A DNA stretch of 64,000 bases from Candidula unifasciata (taxonomy: Eukaryota; Mollusca; Gastropoda; Stylommatophora; Geomitridae). The stretch is taken from positions 107,501-171,500 of the forward strand of contig CAJHNH020001130.1 of the NCBI GenBank assembly GCA_905116865.2. The letters are read 5' to 3'. Below, piece by piece: positions 1 to 13,100 of this stretch. Under the pieces are notes generated by a model, which had not been told where the DNA came from, ran no database searches, and saw only the letters and a program-made list of their open reading frames with translations. A program made the position numbers and the translations under genes. Positions within the stretch are counted from its first letter, which is position 1, and every line of letters starts with the position of its first letter.

Positions 1-184
1 TGACTGGTTGTGTAAAAAAAAAAAAATGATCATAATAATGATGTGAAGTGACAGGCGTCCACTGTGATGTCAACAGGTGTGATTGCAGTTAAGACTGTAT
101 GAACAAATTCACTAACGCTCATAGTTAAAATTACTCTATATTCTAGAATGGAATGGTATCCAGTATGGTATCCACTGTATTAAA

Positions 185-231
<47 letters not shown>

Positions 232-1092
232 CATATATATATATATAATAATTTATAGTTGAAATATTATTAAATATATACATTGTGTTTTTACAAGGGA
301 TAGTTTTTGGACGCATGATTGATTGAAAAGTGATTAGCAGCTGCCAGGTGTGTCGTTGTTGTGGTTGGATTGATTGTAACAGCCAACAACGACTGTGTTT
401 GTTTAGAAGTCATGAGGTGTGATCTTACCGACACATTTCTGTCGTGTCATTCCTCCGTACCGTCGATATTTATATATAGGGTTATTTAGTTTACCTTTTG
501 GAACTAAATTTAATCAGTATCTAAATCGACATTTACGCTGAGGAAGTTGATAAGCTGAATCAAACAGTAAAAGTAAAGCACGCGGAGAGCGTGTGTGTAA
601 AATAAGTGACTTCTGTCTCAAGTGTGGGGTCGGACTGTCGTGTTCAGTTTGTGTGTACAACAAATTATCAACTCAACAACCCAGGAACCGCAAACCATCT
701 TTATTCATAATAAAGTACATTATTTATAATGTGTGGTCATTTTCAAACATAACAAGCAGTAGCAACAGCTATATTCATCTACACCGCTGCAGGATTATTT
801 GACACTTAGACAAAGTTCGACATTTTTCTTTCAGTTTCATTTTTTGATATTTTCTTCTAGTTTTTACTTTGCCTCACAGACAGTGGCCTTTACTACTTAA
901 TAAAGTTGTTTAGTCTGAGCCTTAAACTACTTTCAGTTTGGGGCTTTGAATTCTGCTAGACTGCAAACAGTATTTTAGATTTCCAACCTTTAATATTTTA
1001 AATTTATTTAAAAAAATATTATTCCATATTGATTATTTGAATTAAGGAGAAAAGACAGTAATTGACCTCTACAGTTGAGTTAAATTGGCATT
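1..1092 (+). promoter_or_regulatory. Upstream and 5' leader region of the NFX1-type gene
   Basis: This stretch precedes the first coding exon. It holds a (TA)n microsatellite at about 189-246 and a TATA-like run near 468-476. No convincing coding sequence is present. The transcription start cannot be placed from sequence alone; an untranslated exon ending before the possible acceptor at about 1074 (ctacag) is conceivable. An in-frame TAA at 1081-1083 sits four codons before the ATG at 1093, which fixes that ATG as the first possible start in its frame. Confidence 0.4.
189..246. repeat. (TA)n microsatellite
   Basis: Almost pure TA dinucleotide run, interrupted once by a short CA-containing segment near 226-233. 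Confidence 0.9.
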
Positions 1093-2272
1093 ATGAGCTG
1101 GCAAGGATATAGTCCTGACATGTCTTCTTCGTCCAGTATTCCAGTTCTTCATCCAGGAATGAATGCAGCAGATTTAGAAAATCATCAGTTATTTTTCTAC
1201 GGCCAATATCCACCGCCACCGGTCGACACAGGTGAAATCCCCACAGAGTTTTTATACACCAACAGTGATTACTTTCCACCTGCGATACCATTAGATGGAT
1301 TTACTGAACCATATTTACAGAACACATATCCAGAAAGCGCTGAATTAAAAAAGTCAACATATAGCAGCTCTTCTAACTTTGCTTATATGCCAGGAATGCC
1401 TGTACATCCCAACCAGTTTAGTAATTCAGAATTTGGTCTGGCAGGAGAATCTTCGGCTGACAATTTTGTAGAAAATCAGTGGACGCCGAAACTGGCATGG
1501 AGCGAAAGAGGAAGGTACAATCAGCCTTATCGGGCAAGAGGCAAAAATAAGTTTCAAGATCGAGGACGAGTCTACAAGAACACACATAATTACTCATATT
1601 CAGATTATAATCAGGGCGGTTACTATGACAGAGATGATTACTACTATGACACACCACATTATGATTATTATAATCATCATCACTACGATAGGAGAGGGGG
1701 AAATATTGATACTGGTCAAAGAGGCAGGGAGGAGGATGTTCAGGATCAGTTTCGATTGGGAGATGGTGATGGAAAGCCTCACAGAAAAAAGAATAACAGA
1801 GTTTGGTTAGATCAGCAGGATGTTGGCGCAAATAATGGAACAACTGCACTAACTAATCATAAAGCTGGCAAACAGGGTCAGAGCAATAGATACAGCAAAA
1901 CTTTGATTAACCAGGCTTTTGATTCACGCGCTGTGAAAGGTGACGATTTACCAGTATCACATATAACTCATGTAGATTACAGAAAAGCTAGGGATTCGGC
2001 GAACAAACATAATGAATCACATAAAGATTTAGTTTCTCAGGTTGAAGAGATGATTGCAGGAAAATCATCAAAAAGTTCCAGAAGTGAGGGTTTTTTAGGT
2101 AACGAAATCAATGCAGAATTGAACCGAGATCAGGCTTCATACATTAGGGGTAGGGGCCATGCTAGTGTGCACAACATGAAGAAAATCAGTGGAACCACAA
2201 GCAGGTCGGCTGATACTAAAAAGTTTAAAAACGGAGTACAAGAATGGCCAGAAAATGATGAAAGCCAAAGAG
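1093..2272 (+). CDS. NFX1: NFX1 coding exon 1 (residues 1-393)
   Basis: Encodes the poorly conserved N-terminus: a Pro/Tyr segment, an Arg/Gly-rich stretch near 135-155, and a Tyr/Asp/His-rich stretch at about 172-205. It ends AAAGAG|gtaaac in phase 1. The open frame runs on to 2361 but that part is intron. I see no clear PAM2 (PABP-binding) motif like the one at the human N-terminus. Confidence 0.9.
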
Positions 2273-5200
2273 GTAAACATCTGTTATTTATCTCCTGTTT
2301 ATTTTTTTGTTTGTTTATTTACTCTCACCACATGTGCCATGCTCATTACCTTAGGGTGTAATGCCTCATCATCTCACTTGATCACTACAAACATGGATCA
2401 GGCCTGTGTTCTTGTCACCCATACCGTATGGCCAAGTTATGCAGTTATTCATCCCTCTTTTCTCCCCTACCAGGTTTGCCAGTTGTCATCAAATTTTTGA
2501 CAAATATGAATCATCATCAGGTGCCTTGCCGACTGGCGTGGGCGATCAGCCTCTCCATAATCCGCGATCTCCTGCAGCATGTATCAGTTTGTGTGCCGAC
2601 ACACCTCCGTGCCATGCAGCAAGACTGTCAAGAATCTTCTCTCGTTGTCTTCCTCTATCTCTATCCCTCCTTCAACAGATCTTTCCAGTGGTCACAACAT
2701 GTTCTATTTTTCCTTTTCTCATAACATGGCCGAAAAATGATGACTGTCTTCGTCTGATGTCTGTGATAAGTTGTCTTGGGGCTCCTGTCTCTTTCAAAAC
2801 CTCTTGGTTGCTCTTTTTGGCTATGAATAACCATATGAATTTTTACCCTACGAAAAAAAATAACTTTGTTTTAAGGTTAGTTGTGTATCCTTTACAGGAC
2901 GTTGCAGAACCAACCCCAACCGCCCCTGGCTGTTATGTGGTTTCTCTTTGCAAATTACGTCCAGTAGTTTGCCATTGCTTTCTGGACGGTCAGCCCCCTG
3001 ATACCACTGTCGAACCCAACGCAAGGCGCATAGCCCTCAGCTGGGATCGAACCCAGCACCCCGGCATTACGAAGCGTTCGCATCGACTTAGCCCCAGAGC
3101 CGACAAAAAACTTTATCTTCTTATAATTTCATGTTGTGTGGTGTTGGTAGTCATGTCTTTTCAGTCTTTTGTCTCCTCTACTTTCACTCATTTCTGAAAC
3201 AGATGGTCTTCTGTGCCATAATGTCAGACTGTCCAGTGTCTTCTTTTTTGGTCTTCCTCTGCTGGTTCTCCTCCAGCTTTCCCACCGTCGCAACATACTC
3301 CAGTTTTCTCCTCATAACAAGACGAAAGAATGTAGATTGTCTCCTTCTGTTGTGGGCGATCACTTTTTTTCATAGGTCACTTTATTTCAAGTTATCTTCA
3401 TTATTCTTTTCGTCTGTCCAGAGTATTCTCATAATTCATCTATAAAACCACAACTCCGCTGCTTCCGCATAGTTAATCATTAACTGGCAAACTGTCCATG
3501 ATTCACCTCTGTTTTGTTAAGGATAGGGTTTAGATAGTTGTAATTGGTCATGGAGTATCAAATTGTTGGCAATATTTGAAATGGCGACCCTAAGGAACAC
3601 AATCTATTGGTTGATTACGGTGACCATAAGGAACACAATTCATCATCTGTGTGCGTTCACTAATATTGCTTCAGGTTAGGGTTAGCTGTAACTTAACCTT
3701 AATCTCAAACAATATTTAATATTGCAGAGAATTAATAAATGAACTTACACAAGCAATGGATTACGTCCCTTGTGATAGGGTTGGCATTTAAAGTAATCTT
3801 CTTCTTCTTCTGCCTTTTTATCCCCCAATGGAGCATAGGCCCTCAACCAACTCACGCCAAGTCGTTCTATCCTTCGCCATTACATAGAGCTCTCCCCATG
3901 TCCTCCCAATCTTTCTAACCTCATTCTCCAGCTCTCTTCTCCATGTGTTTTTTGGCCTTCCTTTATTCCTATGCCACTGTGGGTTCCAATGCAAAGACAT
4001 TCTAGTTATGCTGTTCTCCTGTTTTCTCAGTGTGTGCCCTATCCAACGCCAGCGTCTTTTCCTCACCTCCTGATCCACTGGAGCCTGTTTAGTTCTCTCC
4101 CAAAGTTCTACATTAGTTATTCTATCGTACCATTTTATTCCCTCTATTCTGCGCAGGCACCAGTTAATGAATGTCTGTAATTTATTAGTAATTGCCTTCG
4201 TTGTTCTCCATGTTTCCGCCCCATACAAATAGTTACTGATTTGACATTAGAATTAAAAATTTTTAGTTTAGTATTTTTTTCTTTTGACCTCCACAAATTC
4301 CCTAGTGCTATGTAAGCCCCTCTTGCCTTTTGTATTCTTATTTTAATATCTCTATCAGTTCCTCCATCTTTATCTACATTACTGCCCAAATAGGTGTACG
4401 ACTCCACGTCTTGGAGTGGGGTGCCATTAAGAGAAACCACATTATTATTTGCCTGATTTATTCTCATTATCTTTGTCTTTCCTTTATGGATTTTCAGACC
4501 AAGCTGCTGTAATCTCGCATTAAGTATATTTAATTTATCTTGTATCTGATTCCGTGAATGGGACAGAAGGGCAATATCATCAGCGAAGTCCAGATCATCA
4601 AGCTGTTTTGTAGGGGTCCACTGAATTCCATTCTTGGTGTTAGCAGTTACTGTTTTCATAGTCCAGTCTATATCCAGTAAAAATAGGAGAGGCGACAAAA
4701 GACATCCCTGTCGCACACCTGTTTTTATTTCAAATGCATCTGTTAGCTTTCCCTCATGAAGAACTCGACATTTCATGTCTTTATATGTTGCCTTTACTAA
4801 GTTGATAATTTTCTGTGGGATTCCATAGTGCCCCATCAATTTCCAGAGAGATTCCCTATCAATGCTGTCAAATGCTTTTTCATAGTCTATAAATCCAATG
4901 TAAAGTGGTGAGTTCAGTTCAATGCTTTGCTCTATTATAATACGTAATGTGGCTATCTGATCAGTACAGGATCTGTTGGACTGAAAACCTGCCTGCTCAT
5001 CTCTTAGCATTTTATCAATAGCATCTTTTAATCTTTCCAAAATAATTCTACTTAATATTTTTCCAGGAACTGACAGCAACATAATTCCTCTATAGTTTTC
5101 ACACTCCTGTAGATCACCTTTTTTGGGCAGTTTCACAAGATATCCTTCTCTCCAGTCTGCTGGTATTTCTTCGGTCTCCCAGACTTTACTGAATAATCTA

Positions 5201-8200
5201 TGTAGCAATTCTGTTGATGTGTTTATGTTGGTCCTGATGGCTTCAGCTGGGATACCATCTGGGCCTGACGCCTTTCCTTCCTTAAGAAGCTTTATAGCTT
5301 ATCTAATTTACTCTTTGGATGGTATCTCACAGTTGATATTCAGTTCCATTTCTAAAGGCTGGATATCTGGGGGAGCCTCTGGGCCTGGTCTATTTAGAAG
5401 CCTTTCAAAATATTCAGCCCATCTGTCCATTTGATCTTTAGTGTTAGTAAGTACCTTTCCTTGACTATTTTTGATTGATCCAGTTGGCTGACTATATTTA
5501 CCTACTAATTTTCTTGTGTTACTGTAAAGTTCTCTGAGGTTTCCTTTTGCTGCTGCTGTCTCCGCTTCTTGTGCTAGATCATTTAGATATTTCACTTTAT
5601 CTGCCCTTATATGCCTCCTAACTTCCTTGTTGGCTTCTGTGTAATTCTCCTGAGCTCTAGCTTTAGCAGCTCTAGTTTTCTTCTTCTTCTTCACTTCCTC
5701 TTTTACCGCTGTGGGTGTCGAGGGAGATATAAGGTTCTGTTTCTAGCTCTTCTGGCTGCTCTAGTTTTGCTATTGTTTAATTCTGCCTTTTTACTTTTCC
5801 TATCTTCAATCAGTTTAATGGTTTCTGGTGTTATCCATGCTTTACGTTTCCTTTCTTTCTTGCCAAGAACTTCTACGCAAGATTCATTCCAGATTCCTTT
5901 GATCTGATCCCAGAAGACTTCTGTGTTGACATCTTCAGCTAACTGCTGCAACACCTGGTACTTATTAGAGACCGTAACTGAGAACTGTTCCTTAATTTCT
6001 TTATCTCTGAGAAAGCCTACATTATATTGGTTTCTATGATTATAAGATGTTATATATCTTTTTAGTTTCAACTTGATTTTACTTATCACCAGGAAATGGT
6101 CAGTAAATACATCGGCACCTCTGAAAGCCCTAACATCGTAAAGGGATGATCTAAACTTTTTGTTAATACAAATGTGGTCAATTTGATTAGTTGTCTTATG
6201 GTCTGGTGATTCCCATGTTGCCTTGTGTATTATTTTATGGGGAAAAATACTTCCACCAATAACATACTCGTTACCTGCACAAAAATTTGTGAACAATTCT
6301 CCATTTTCATTCATTACTCCTAGACCATGTCTCCCCATAATTTCTTCATAACCTGTGTTGTCTGATCCTATCTTAGCATTCAAGTCACCCATCAAAATTT
6401 TTAAGTTGCCCTTTCTTTCATTATTTATAATATTTTGAAGCTGCATGTAAAATTCTTCCTTAACAGATCATCTTTATCATTTGTTGGTGCATAACACTGT
6501 ATTACCGACATGTTCACCTTCTGTTTTACTGTTCTAAAAGATGCTCTTATTATTCTGGGACTCACAGCTTCCCATTCTATTAGTGCTCTGTCTGCTTCTT
6601 TTGATAGCATCAGGGCCACTCCTTCACTGTGCGGCGAATTTTCCTCTGTGTGTCCTGAGAACAAAATAGTTTCTCCTGAATTGAGAATACTTTTCCCTGT
6701 CCCAGTCCATCTAGTTTCACATAACCCAAAATACTAATTCTATAATGTTTCATTTCTTTTGCTACTTCCATTGTTTCTCCCTATATCATAGAGAGTTCTA
6801 ACATTCCAGGTGCCAATTCTGGAGGTTTTCCTAGCTGAGAGGAGGTAAGTCAACGATCCGGACTCCTTACGGCTTTCTCCACACCGTGTCATACTTCTTC
6901 TATTTGAAGAGCCTCCCCTCATCTTGGTTGGCTGGAGTTTATTTGCTTCTCTTTTTGACTTATCCATGGTTGGTTGGTTTTTGTGGCTATGGTTTTTACA
7001 GGATGAGGTAGCCAACCTCACGCCCAACCCTACCCTTAGTCGCCTCTTACGACATGCCTGGTAGGGTGCAGTGTCACTATTCTTTGCTTCCCGTGAGGGC
7101 CCCGGTGACACACGGGCGATTTAAAGTAATAATGATATACAATAGATTGCTTCCCTTAGGGTCGCCATTTACAATTTACCTTAAGTTGTTTGAGGACTTA
7201 TCCCCACAGGAGGTGTAAAAGGCAGAAGTAGACATCATTTCTAATGCGGGGGGGGGGGGGGGGGGGGGGGTTGCTGCTTCCATATTTTGATGTGGAAGTT
7301 ACATAAAATATTAAAAGAATGTGTAATTATCAAATCATCTCAATATTGTGTTGTCTTCTAGAATATTATGGTGCATTTTCCCTGAAAACTATTTATTTGT
7401 TAAGACTCTGAGAAGGTTATTAGGTTATCTGCAATGTGAGTCAGAAATATCGCTCCATGTCTAAAATAAATGTTCCACAAGTTGGATCAGGGGCCCTTTT
7501 ATAGGGACACAATAGCATAGACTCACTGCCCCTTAAGAAATAATCCAATGAACTGTCATTAAACAGCTTAAAAGTCACACATGAACATTTTGGCCAGTGC
7601 TTTTCATGACATGAACTGTTTTAAAAAAGCTTGGATCTCATAAGGAGACCCTAGTTCAAATCCTTGGTAAGATTTTGGGTTTGTTTCTGTCGGGGGCAGA
7701 GATAAAATCCTAACTTGCATAGTTGATGGCGACAGCATTAGCCATATGGCCCTTAATCATCAGGCTTAAAGACTTTAATGCTAACACCACAGTAATGGTA
7801 AATACAAGCAGCAATGAAATGTTCAGATGCATGGAATTTATTTATTTATTCAATTATAGTTAACACCTTGGTAACACACATTCTGAGGGACCCGATAATA
7901 GTTATCCTTCACACACAAAATGCATGCTAACTGGGACTAATGATAATAATACACCCCTACTGGGAAAAAATGTCTATGTTTACTAAATGTTCTTAAGTGA
8001 GTTCATGTTAGTTAAAGTGGTGTTACTGTTCTATGCTTTACTTTATGTTTTTATACGACAAACGTTTTTGAATAGTATTTCTGTGAACTTAATTCAAGCT
8101 ACTGATCAAATTTCAGCAACTTTAACCGAACAACTGTCATCCAGCAAGTATGAGTGCATGGTGTGCTGTGATAACATCAGGCCGGAGTCAGCCGTGTGGA

Positions 8201-8491
8201 GCTGTCAGAACTGCTACCATGTCTTCCATTTGTCCTGCATACAGAAGTGGGCACAGTCATCTCTGTGTAAAGGTAATCAGTGTTTGTTTATGGCCTTAGC
8301 ATTTTAAAACACACTGTTCTGTGTTTGTTTGTGGGTTTTATTTGTCTGTATCACAGACATAAAAAAAACCATAACCTTACTGCAGATGTAAATCCATGTC
8401 TTCCCCTTGAGAGTACAGCATTATAGCCATTTGGCCAGCCACTCCTCATTTGGAGTCACCAAAGGGAAGGAGAAGACCAGTCACAGAGATG

Positions 8492-8522
<31 letters not shown>

Positions 8523-10135
8523 ATTTCTGCAGCAACAAACAAACAACTAGGGCTAAAAATGCTGAAGAAGAAGAAGGAAAATGTATTGTTATGTTTATTT
8601 ATATCTTTTAATGATTATGATATTCACATTTTTTTCTCATATGGATGTCTCATGTTACACTTGCTGTTTCAGACGTTTTACCATACTTTTACACTTGATA
8701 GAGTGTCTTCAGAACAGTAATATTTTACTTTAAAAAATGATCCTCTCTTGAGGACATTTTCATGTTTTTAGTATATGAGCTCTTTGTAATTCTGAAATAA
8801 GGTGTTCAATTTGACAGAAGGCTGCTTTGTATTTATTTTGAACATGATGTGGAGCACTGACTTTTCATCAGCACTACTGAATAAAAAAAAAATGAAAGAC
8901 ACAAAAATGCTTGGGTTGGTTCTAGAACAGCCTGTAAAGGATACACAACTAAATCTTTAGATACTATTTAATATTTCTTTTCCTCTCAATAGATATCACA
9001 TTTTAGTGCTTTCAATAGTCATAGACTCATTGCAGTTAGTCATATATATTCCATCACCCTTTTAAGGGCAAACACATAATAATAATAAGAACTTGAGGTT
9101 ACCAAATTAATTTTAAAATGTTATAGTTCGTTTGGTTTGCACAACGGATCAACATCAGGGCACAAGGGTATAACCCATAATTGCTCCATTCTACTTCTAA
9201 CTCGAGCCTGAGTCCAAAGAATGTTAGGCCATTGCACAAACTCCGTAGCACTAGCGAGGATCCTGGAAATTCATGGTTTATGAGAAGGAAAATAGTGACA
9301 TTATTTGGAGTTACATTTTGTACTCTAGCAAATAATGTTGTATGTTATGCTTTTGACATTCAGCACTGCTAGATCTCTGTGTGAATGTGATCTCTTGCCT
9401 TCTGTCTCTAAACAGGAACAGTATATATACACACACACACACATACACACACAATGTGTGTATCTACATTGCAGTCAGGCTAGAGATAAAGATTAATGTT
9501 CAATCTCTTAACATTTTGCAACATTTCAACAGAAACCAAAAGTTGGAGGTGTCCAGGTTGCCAGAATGTTTCTGTAAACATCCCATCTCAGTATCGCTGT
9601 TTCTGCGGTAAGTTGTGCTTTATAAACATTATGTTTCATGTATATAATATATGAAAAGTCTTTGACATAATGGTCCACTGTGTAAAAGTAGCTGAAAAAT
9701 TATCTCTTCGCTTTTTTTTATCACCCACGTCTTAATGTTCCCATTATCACTTCATTACCTATTACCACTATATTATTCTGTTTGTTTCATTTTGCAGCTG
9801 AACATTTCTGTTGATTCAATAGGTATTTTCATGCCAGCTCTTCCTGAAGTCTTTTAATGCCAGAAGAAGGTTTTGTAGGAGATAACGGTGAAGAAATATC
9901 CATGATTAACATTCGTCAGTGCATTACTTTAAAAGTAGTTATATGACAGTCATAGTGACCTTTGGGCACGCCAGATTTCCTGAGTGTGGTCTGACCAGTA
10001 CAAAAAATAAGAGAACATATTAAGGTACAGAGTTGATTCAGGAGATAGAGTGATTCACACATTGTGTGTTGTTTGGGAGTTAACATCCCATTACTACATC
10101 TTTTCTCTCTCCCCCCCCCCCCCCACCCCCCCCCC

Positions 10136-10174
<39 letters not shown>

Positions 10175-13100
10175 CCCTACTACATGTCAGGCGCACTCGA
10201 TAAGAGGCTCGCTTTAAAATCCAGCTGCGACTCGCTGCAGCCCACGGTCGGTGTTCGAAACCAAGCGGCTCTCGGGGTTCACCCAGCCTCTAGGAAATGG
10301 GTACCAGAGTTGACACTCTGGTGGTAAATGGAGGAACATTGCTGTAGCCACAGAGTTACGTGAGGACAATTCTTATCAGCTGTCCGTACTGGTGGCAGAG
10401 CACTTATGGTTTATAACCGTGTGCAATGACGCTGGTTCACATCTCCCGACTTTACCTTTACATTACTGTCTGCTTACCTGTAGGTTGTAGTTGACAGCAA
10501 TCACTGCCACTGAATTACATTAAAAAGCCAAAATAAACCAGCATAAAATACTATAGCAACCATTTCACTTGTCTCTGTGTCTTTTAAATCATCATTCCTT
10601 GCATCAGCAGAAGTAAACTATAACAGCGGTGTTAATTTTAGTAATTTAGTTGTAACATGTTTATATTTAAGGCTGCTTTTTAGCTTTGTTTAATGCTTCT
10701 AAATTCTACTCAGGTCGAAGGCGTGATCCAAATTACAAGCGAGGGGAAATAGCACACAGCTGTGGGGAAACATGCCGAAAGAAGCGGAAAGGTGGCTGCA
10801 AGCATACATGCACTATGTGAGTGTTCATTTCAGTGCTATTTTTGACAAGTATGTTATCAAAATCAATGTTACTGCACATTGGGCCTTCCCATGCGTGCTT
10901 AATCCTCATGTGCAGCAGCCTGCCCAAGGTATCTTTACTGATTGTTCTCATGATATACTTCCTTTCTTGAATCATCACTGCCATGCTTCACCAGGCCCAC
11001 TCCGAGGTCATGTGATCTTGTTAATGTTAGAGTTTTATCATTATCTTCCAGCCTAGTCTGTATAGCGTTGATATATCAGCTTGCTGAATTTTCTAGTCAC
11101 AATCTGTGTTGTATTTAGTACTTCACCTGAAAGCTTAGGTCAATATTAAAAGACATGGAAGAAAAAAAAAACAATTTAAAACTGTATCCGCTCAGTCCAC
11201 TAGTGCTCTGACTTTTGTTAAACTGTACGCTATCAGTTCAAATTTTATATGAAAACGCCGCTGGAACTATGTCGGCCACGCCCTTAGAACGGATAAATCA
11301 AGACTTCCTTACCAAGCCCTCATTTGGACACCACAGGGGAAAAGATCTCGTGGAAGACCAAGGGAAACCCTACGTAGAACTATCATCAGGGAAGGCTCGC
11401 TCATGGGCCACTCAAACATCCAAGACCTACAACGGATTGCAACGAACCTCCATGCATGGAGAGTCATGACCTCTGCCCTATGTGCCGTACTCGACACAAG
11501 AGGAAAGACTAACTAACTAACTATCGGTTCAAATAATCTTATTTTCAAACACCAAAGGAAACCTGTTGCAGTCACCTTCAGCTAATAGCTGTTGATAGAA
11601 ATACTTCCTGAACTAGTTACAGCACTCCAGCACCTTAACTAGATGGGCACTAGGCTGTCAGGAGCAGACAACTTAGCAACAATACTATAGCACTACATCC
11701 TTCCGAGTTCCGATACTAATGGTGCCAGTAGCATTCTGATTGAACGTCCGTCTTGCCTTTCCTCTGAGCCTCGAACATCTGCCAGAACCTCTCGTCACCC
11801 CCGACTGCATCAATCTCACCAGACTGGTGATCCCACTGTGGTGATCTGCTCCTCCGAATTGTACACGCTCTTCCACAAGGCACTAACCACGTCTGCCTTA
11901 TCATGTATCAGTATTCCACCAAGTTGTGCAGAGCCAGCCAGTCTGTCCGCCTGTTCATTTAGACAGACTGGCTGGATGAAAGACCATCAAGGCAGATCCA
12001 ATATACATATTCAACCACAATAGAAATTATAATTAGAACACCCATAACAGCAAGACCAGCCAAGTGTAACCTGCAGTTGTGTGTGGGTAAGGAGGGGTTT
12101 GTATTGATTTTGACAATGGTGTTAGCATCCTACCAGGCAGAAAGCAATAGCAAATTACTGAATGTAAAGTTTATGTAAAACATTTTAGATATTGTTTTAA
12201 ATTGCAGAGTGCTAAGATTTCTTGAAGCCGCCACAATGCATTATCTCCGCCCTGAACTTTGTAAATAGAAAGACATGTTACTGACCCTGCGATTGCCAGG
12301 GTAAAACGGGCAGTTGCTTTTGAGTGTGCTTGAATTTGTGCTTCAGTTATAAAGGATTTACTTATTTGCTTTATTTATTTAATAGTTACTGTAGAGTGCA
12401 CCTGACAAGGTGCAGCAAAATATGCCAGCAGTAACAATTGTGCTGTCTGTTGTTTGTGTTTTCTTTTTTCAAAAAAAATTTCATTATTTGTCTCAATTCC
12501 TTTTCAGTCTGTGCCATCCTGGTCCCTGTCCACCTTGTTTTGCAATGGTGTGGTTAACTTGTGACTGTGGCAAGATTAGGTAAGATTGTTGGTTTTATAT
12601 CTTTTCGAGAGATCCAGAGTGATTTCTCTTGCAGAAATAATGCGTGATCAGTCAGTTTATGTCTCTATCTTTGAGCAATAATAAATCAACTGCTCCTTAC
12701 TAAATGTGTCACAGCTTTATTAGAGTCACGTTGGCCAGGACGTTTTTGGGTGACTGGTTATGGATCTGCATGGCTAACATAGTAGTCATGTGACACAAGA
12801 AGCCACTCCATTCTTGTCCCAATTGTAGCAGTCCCTTTGTCCCATTTACCACTTCTCACATTATGAGAATAGAGCTGGGCCTTAAGAGGCTCCTTGTACG
12901 CCTTGATAAATTGGGGACCTGATATAGATTGGTTTCATGCTGTTTAACAAGCACAACATCAACACTCATATCAAGCTTGTGCCTGAGCTCTTCAAGAGTG
13001 AAAACCAGGATGGTTTGTTCATTGACTACCATCTGTGCAAAAAATTTGCTCTTTGGGCCCATAAGGGGAGCAAAGCATAGTAATGCTGTAAGCTGTTGTG

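Noticed and set aside
593..802. 69-codon frame in the 5' region
   Set aside because: No similarity, no conserved features, and the GTG-type start makes it unlikely; treated as leader or upstream sequence.
2100..2150. PAM2 motif in NFX1 exon 1 ([10 protein letters not shown])
   Set aside because: Spacing between LN and A is one residue too long and the following Phe/Pro positions do not match.
2273..2361. Extension of NFX1 exon 1 to the in-frame stop at 2361
   Set aside because: A good donor lies at 2273 and the phase matches exon 2; the extension codes for a hydrophobic intron-like sequence with no family similarity.
4144..5208. LINE reverse transcriptase frame as a host gene
   Set aside because: It is part of a full LINE bounded by a target-site duplication, with adjacent endonuclease and frameshifts.
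7071..7116. LINE 5' leader as a canonical HDV-like ribozyme
   Set aside because: The helix order resembles HDV, but only nine bases lie between strand 2 and strand 1', too few for the P3 hairpin, and the element does not start with G. I report a pseudoknot-like fold instead.
7987..8116. Open frame upstream of the RING exon
   Set aside because: The frame runs through the intron. The acceptor tttcag at 8111-8116 and the phase place the exon start at 8117.
10064..10327. Proline-rich 87-codon frame
   Set aside because: Caused by the C-rich tract followed by a SINE head.
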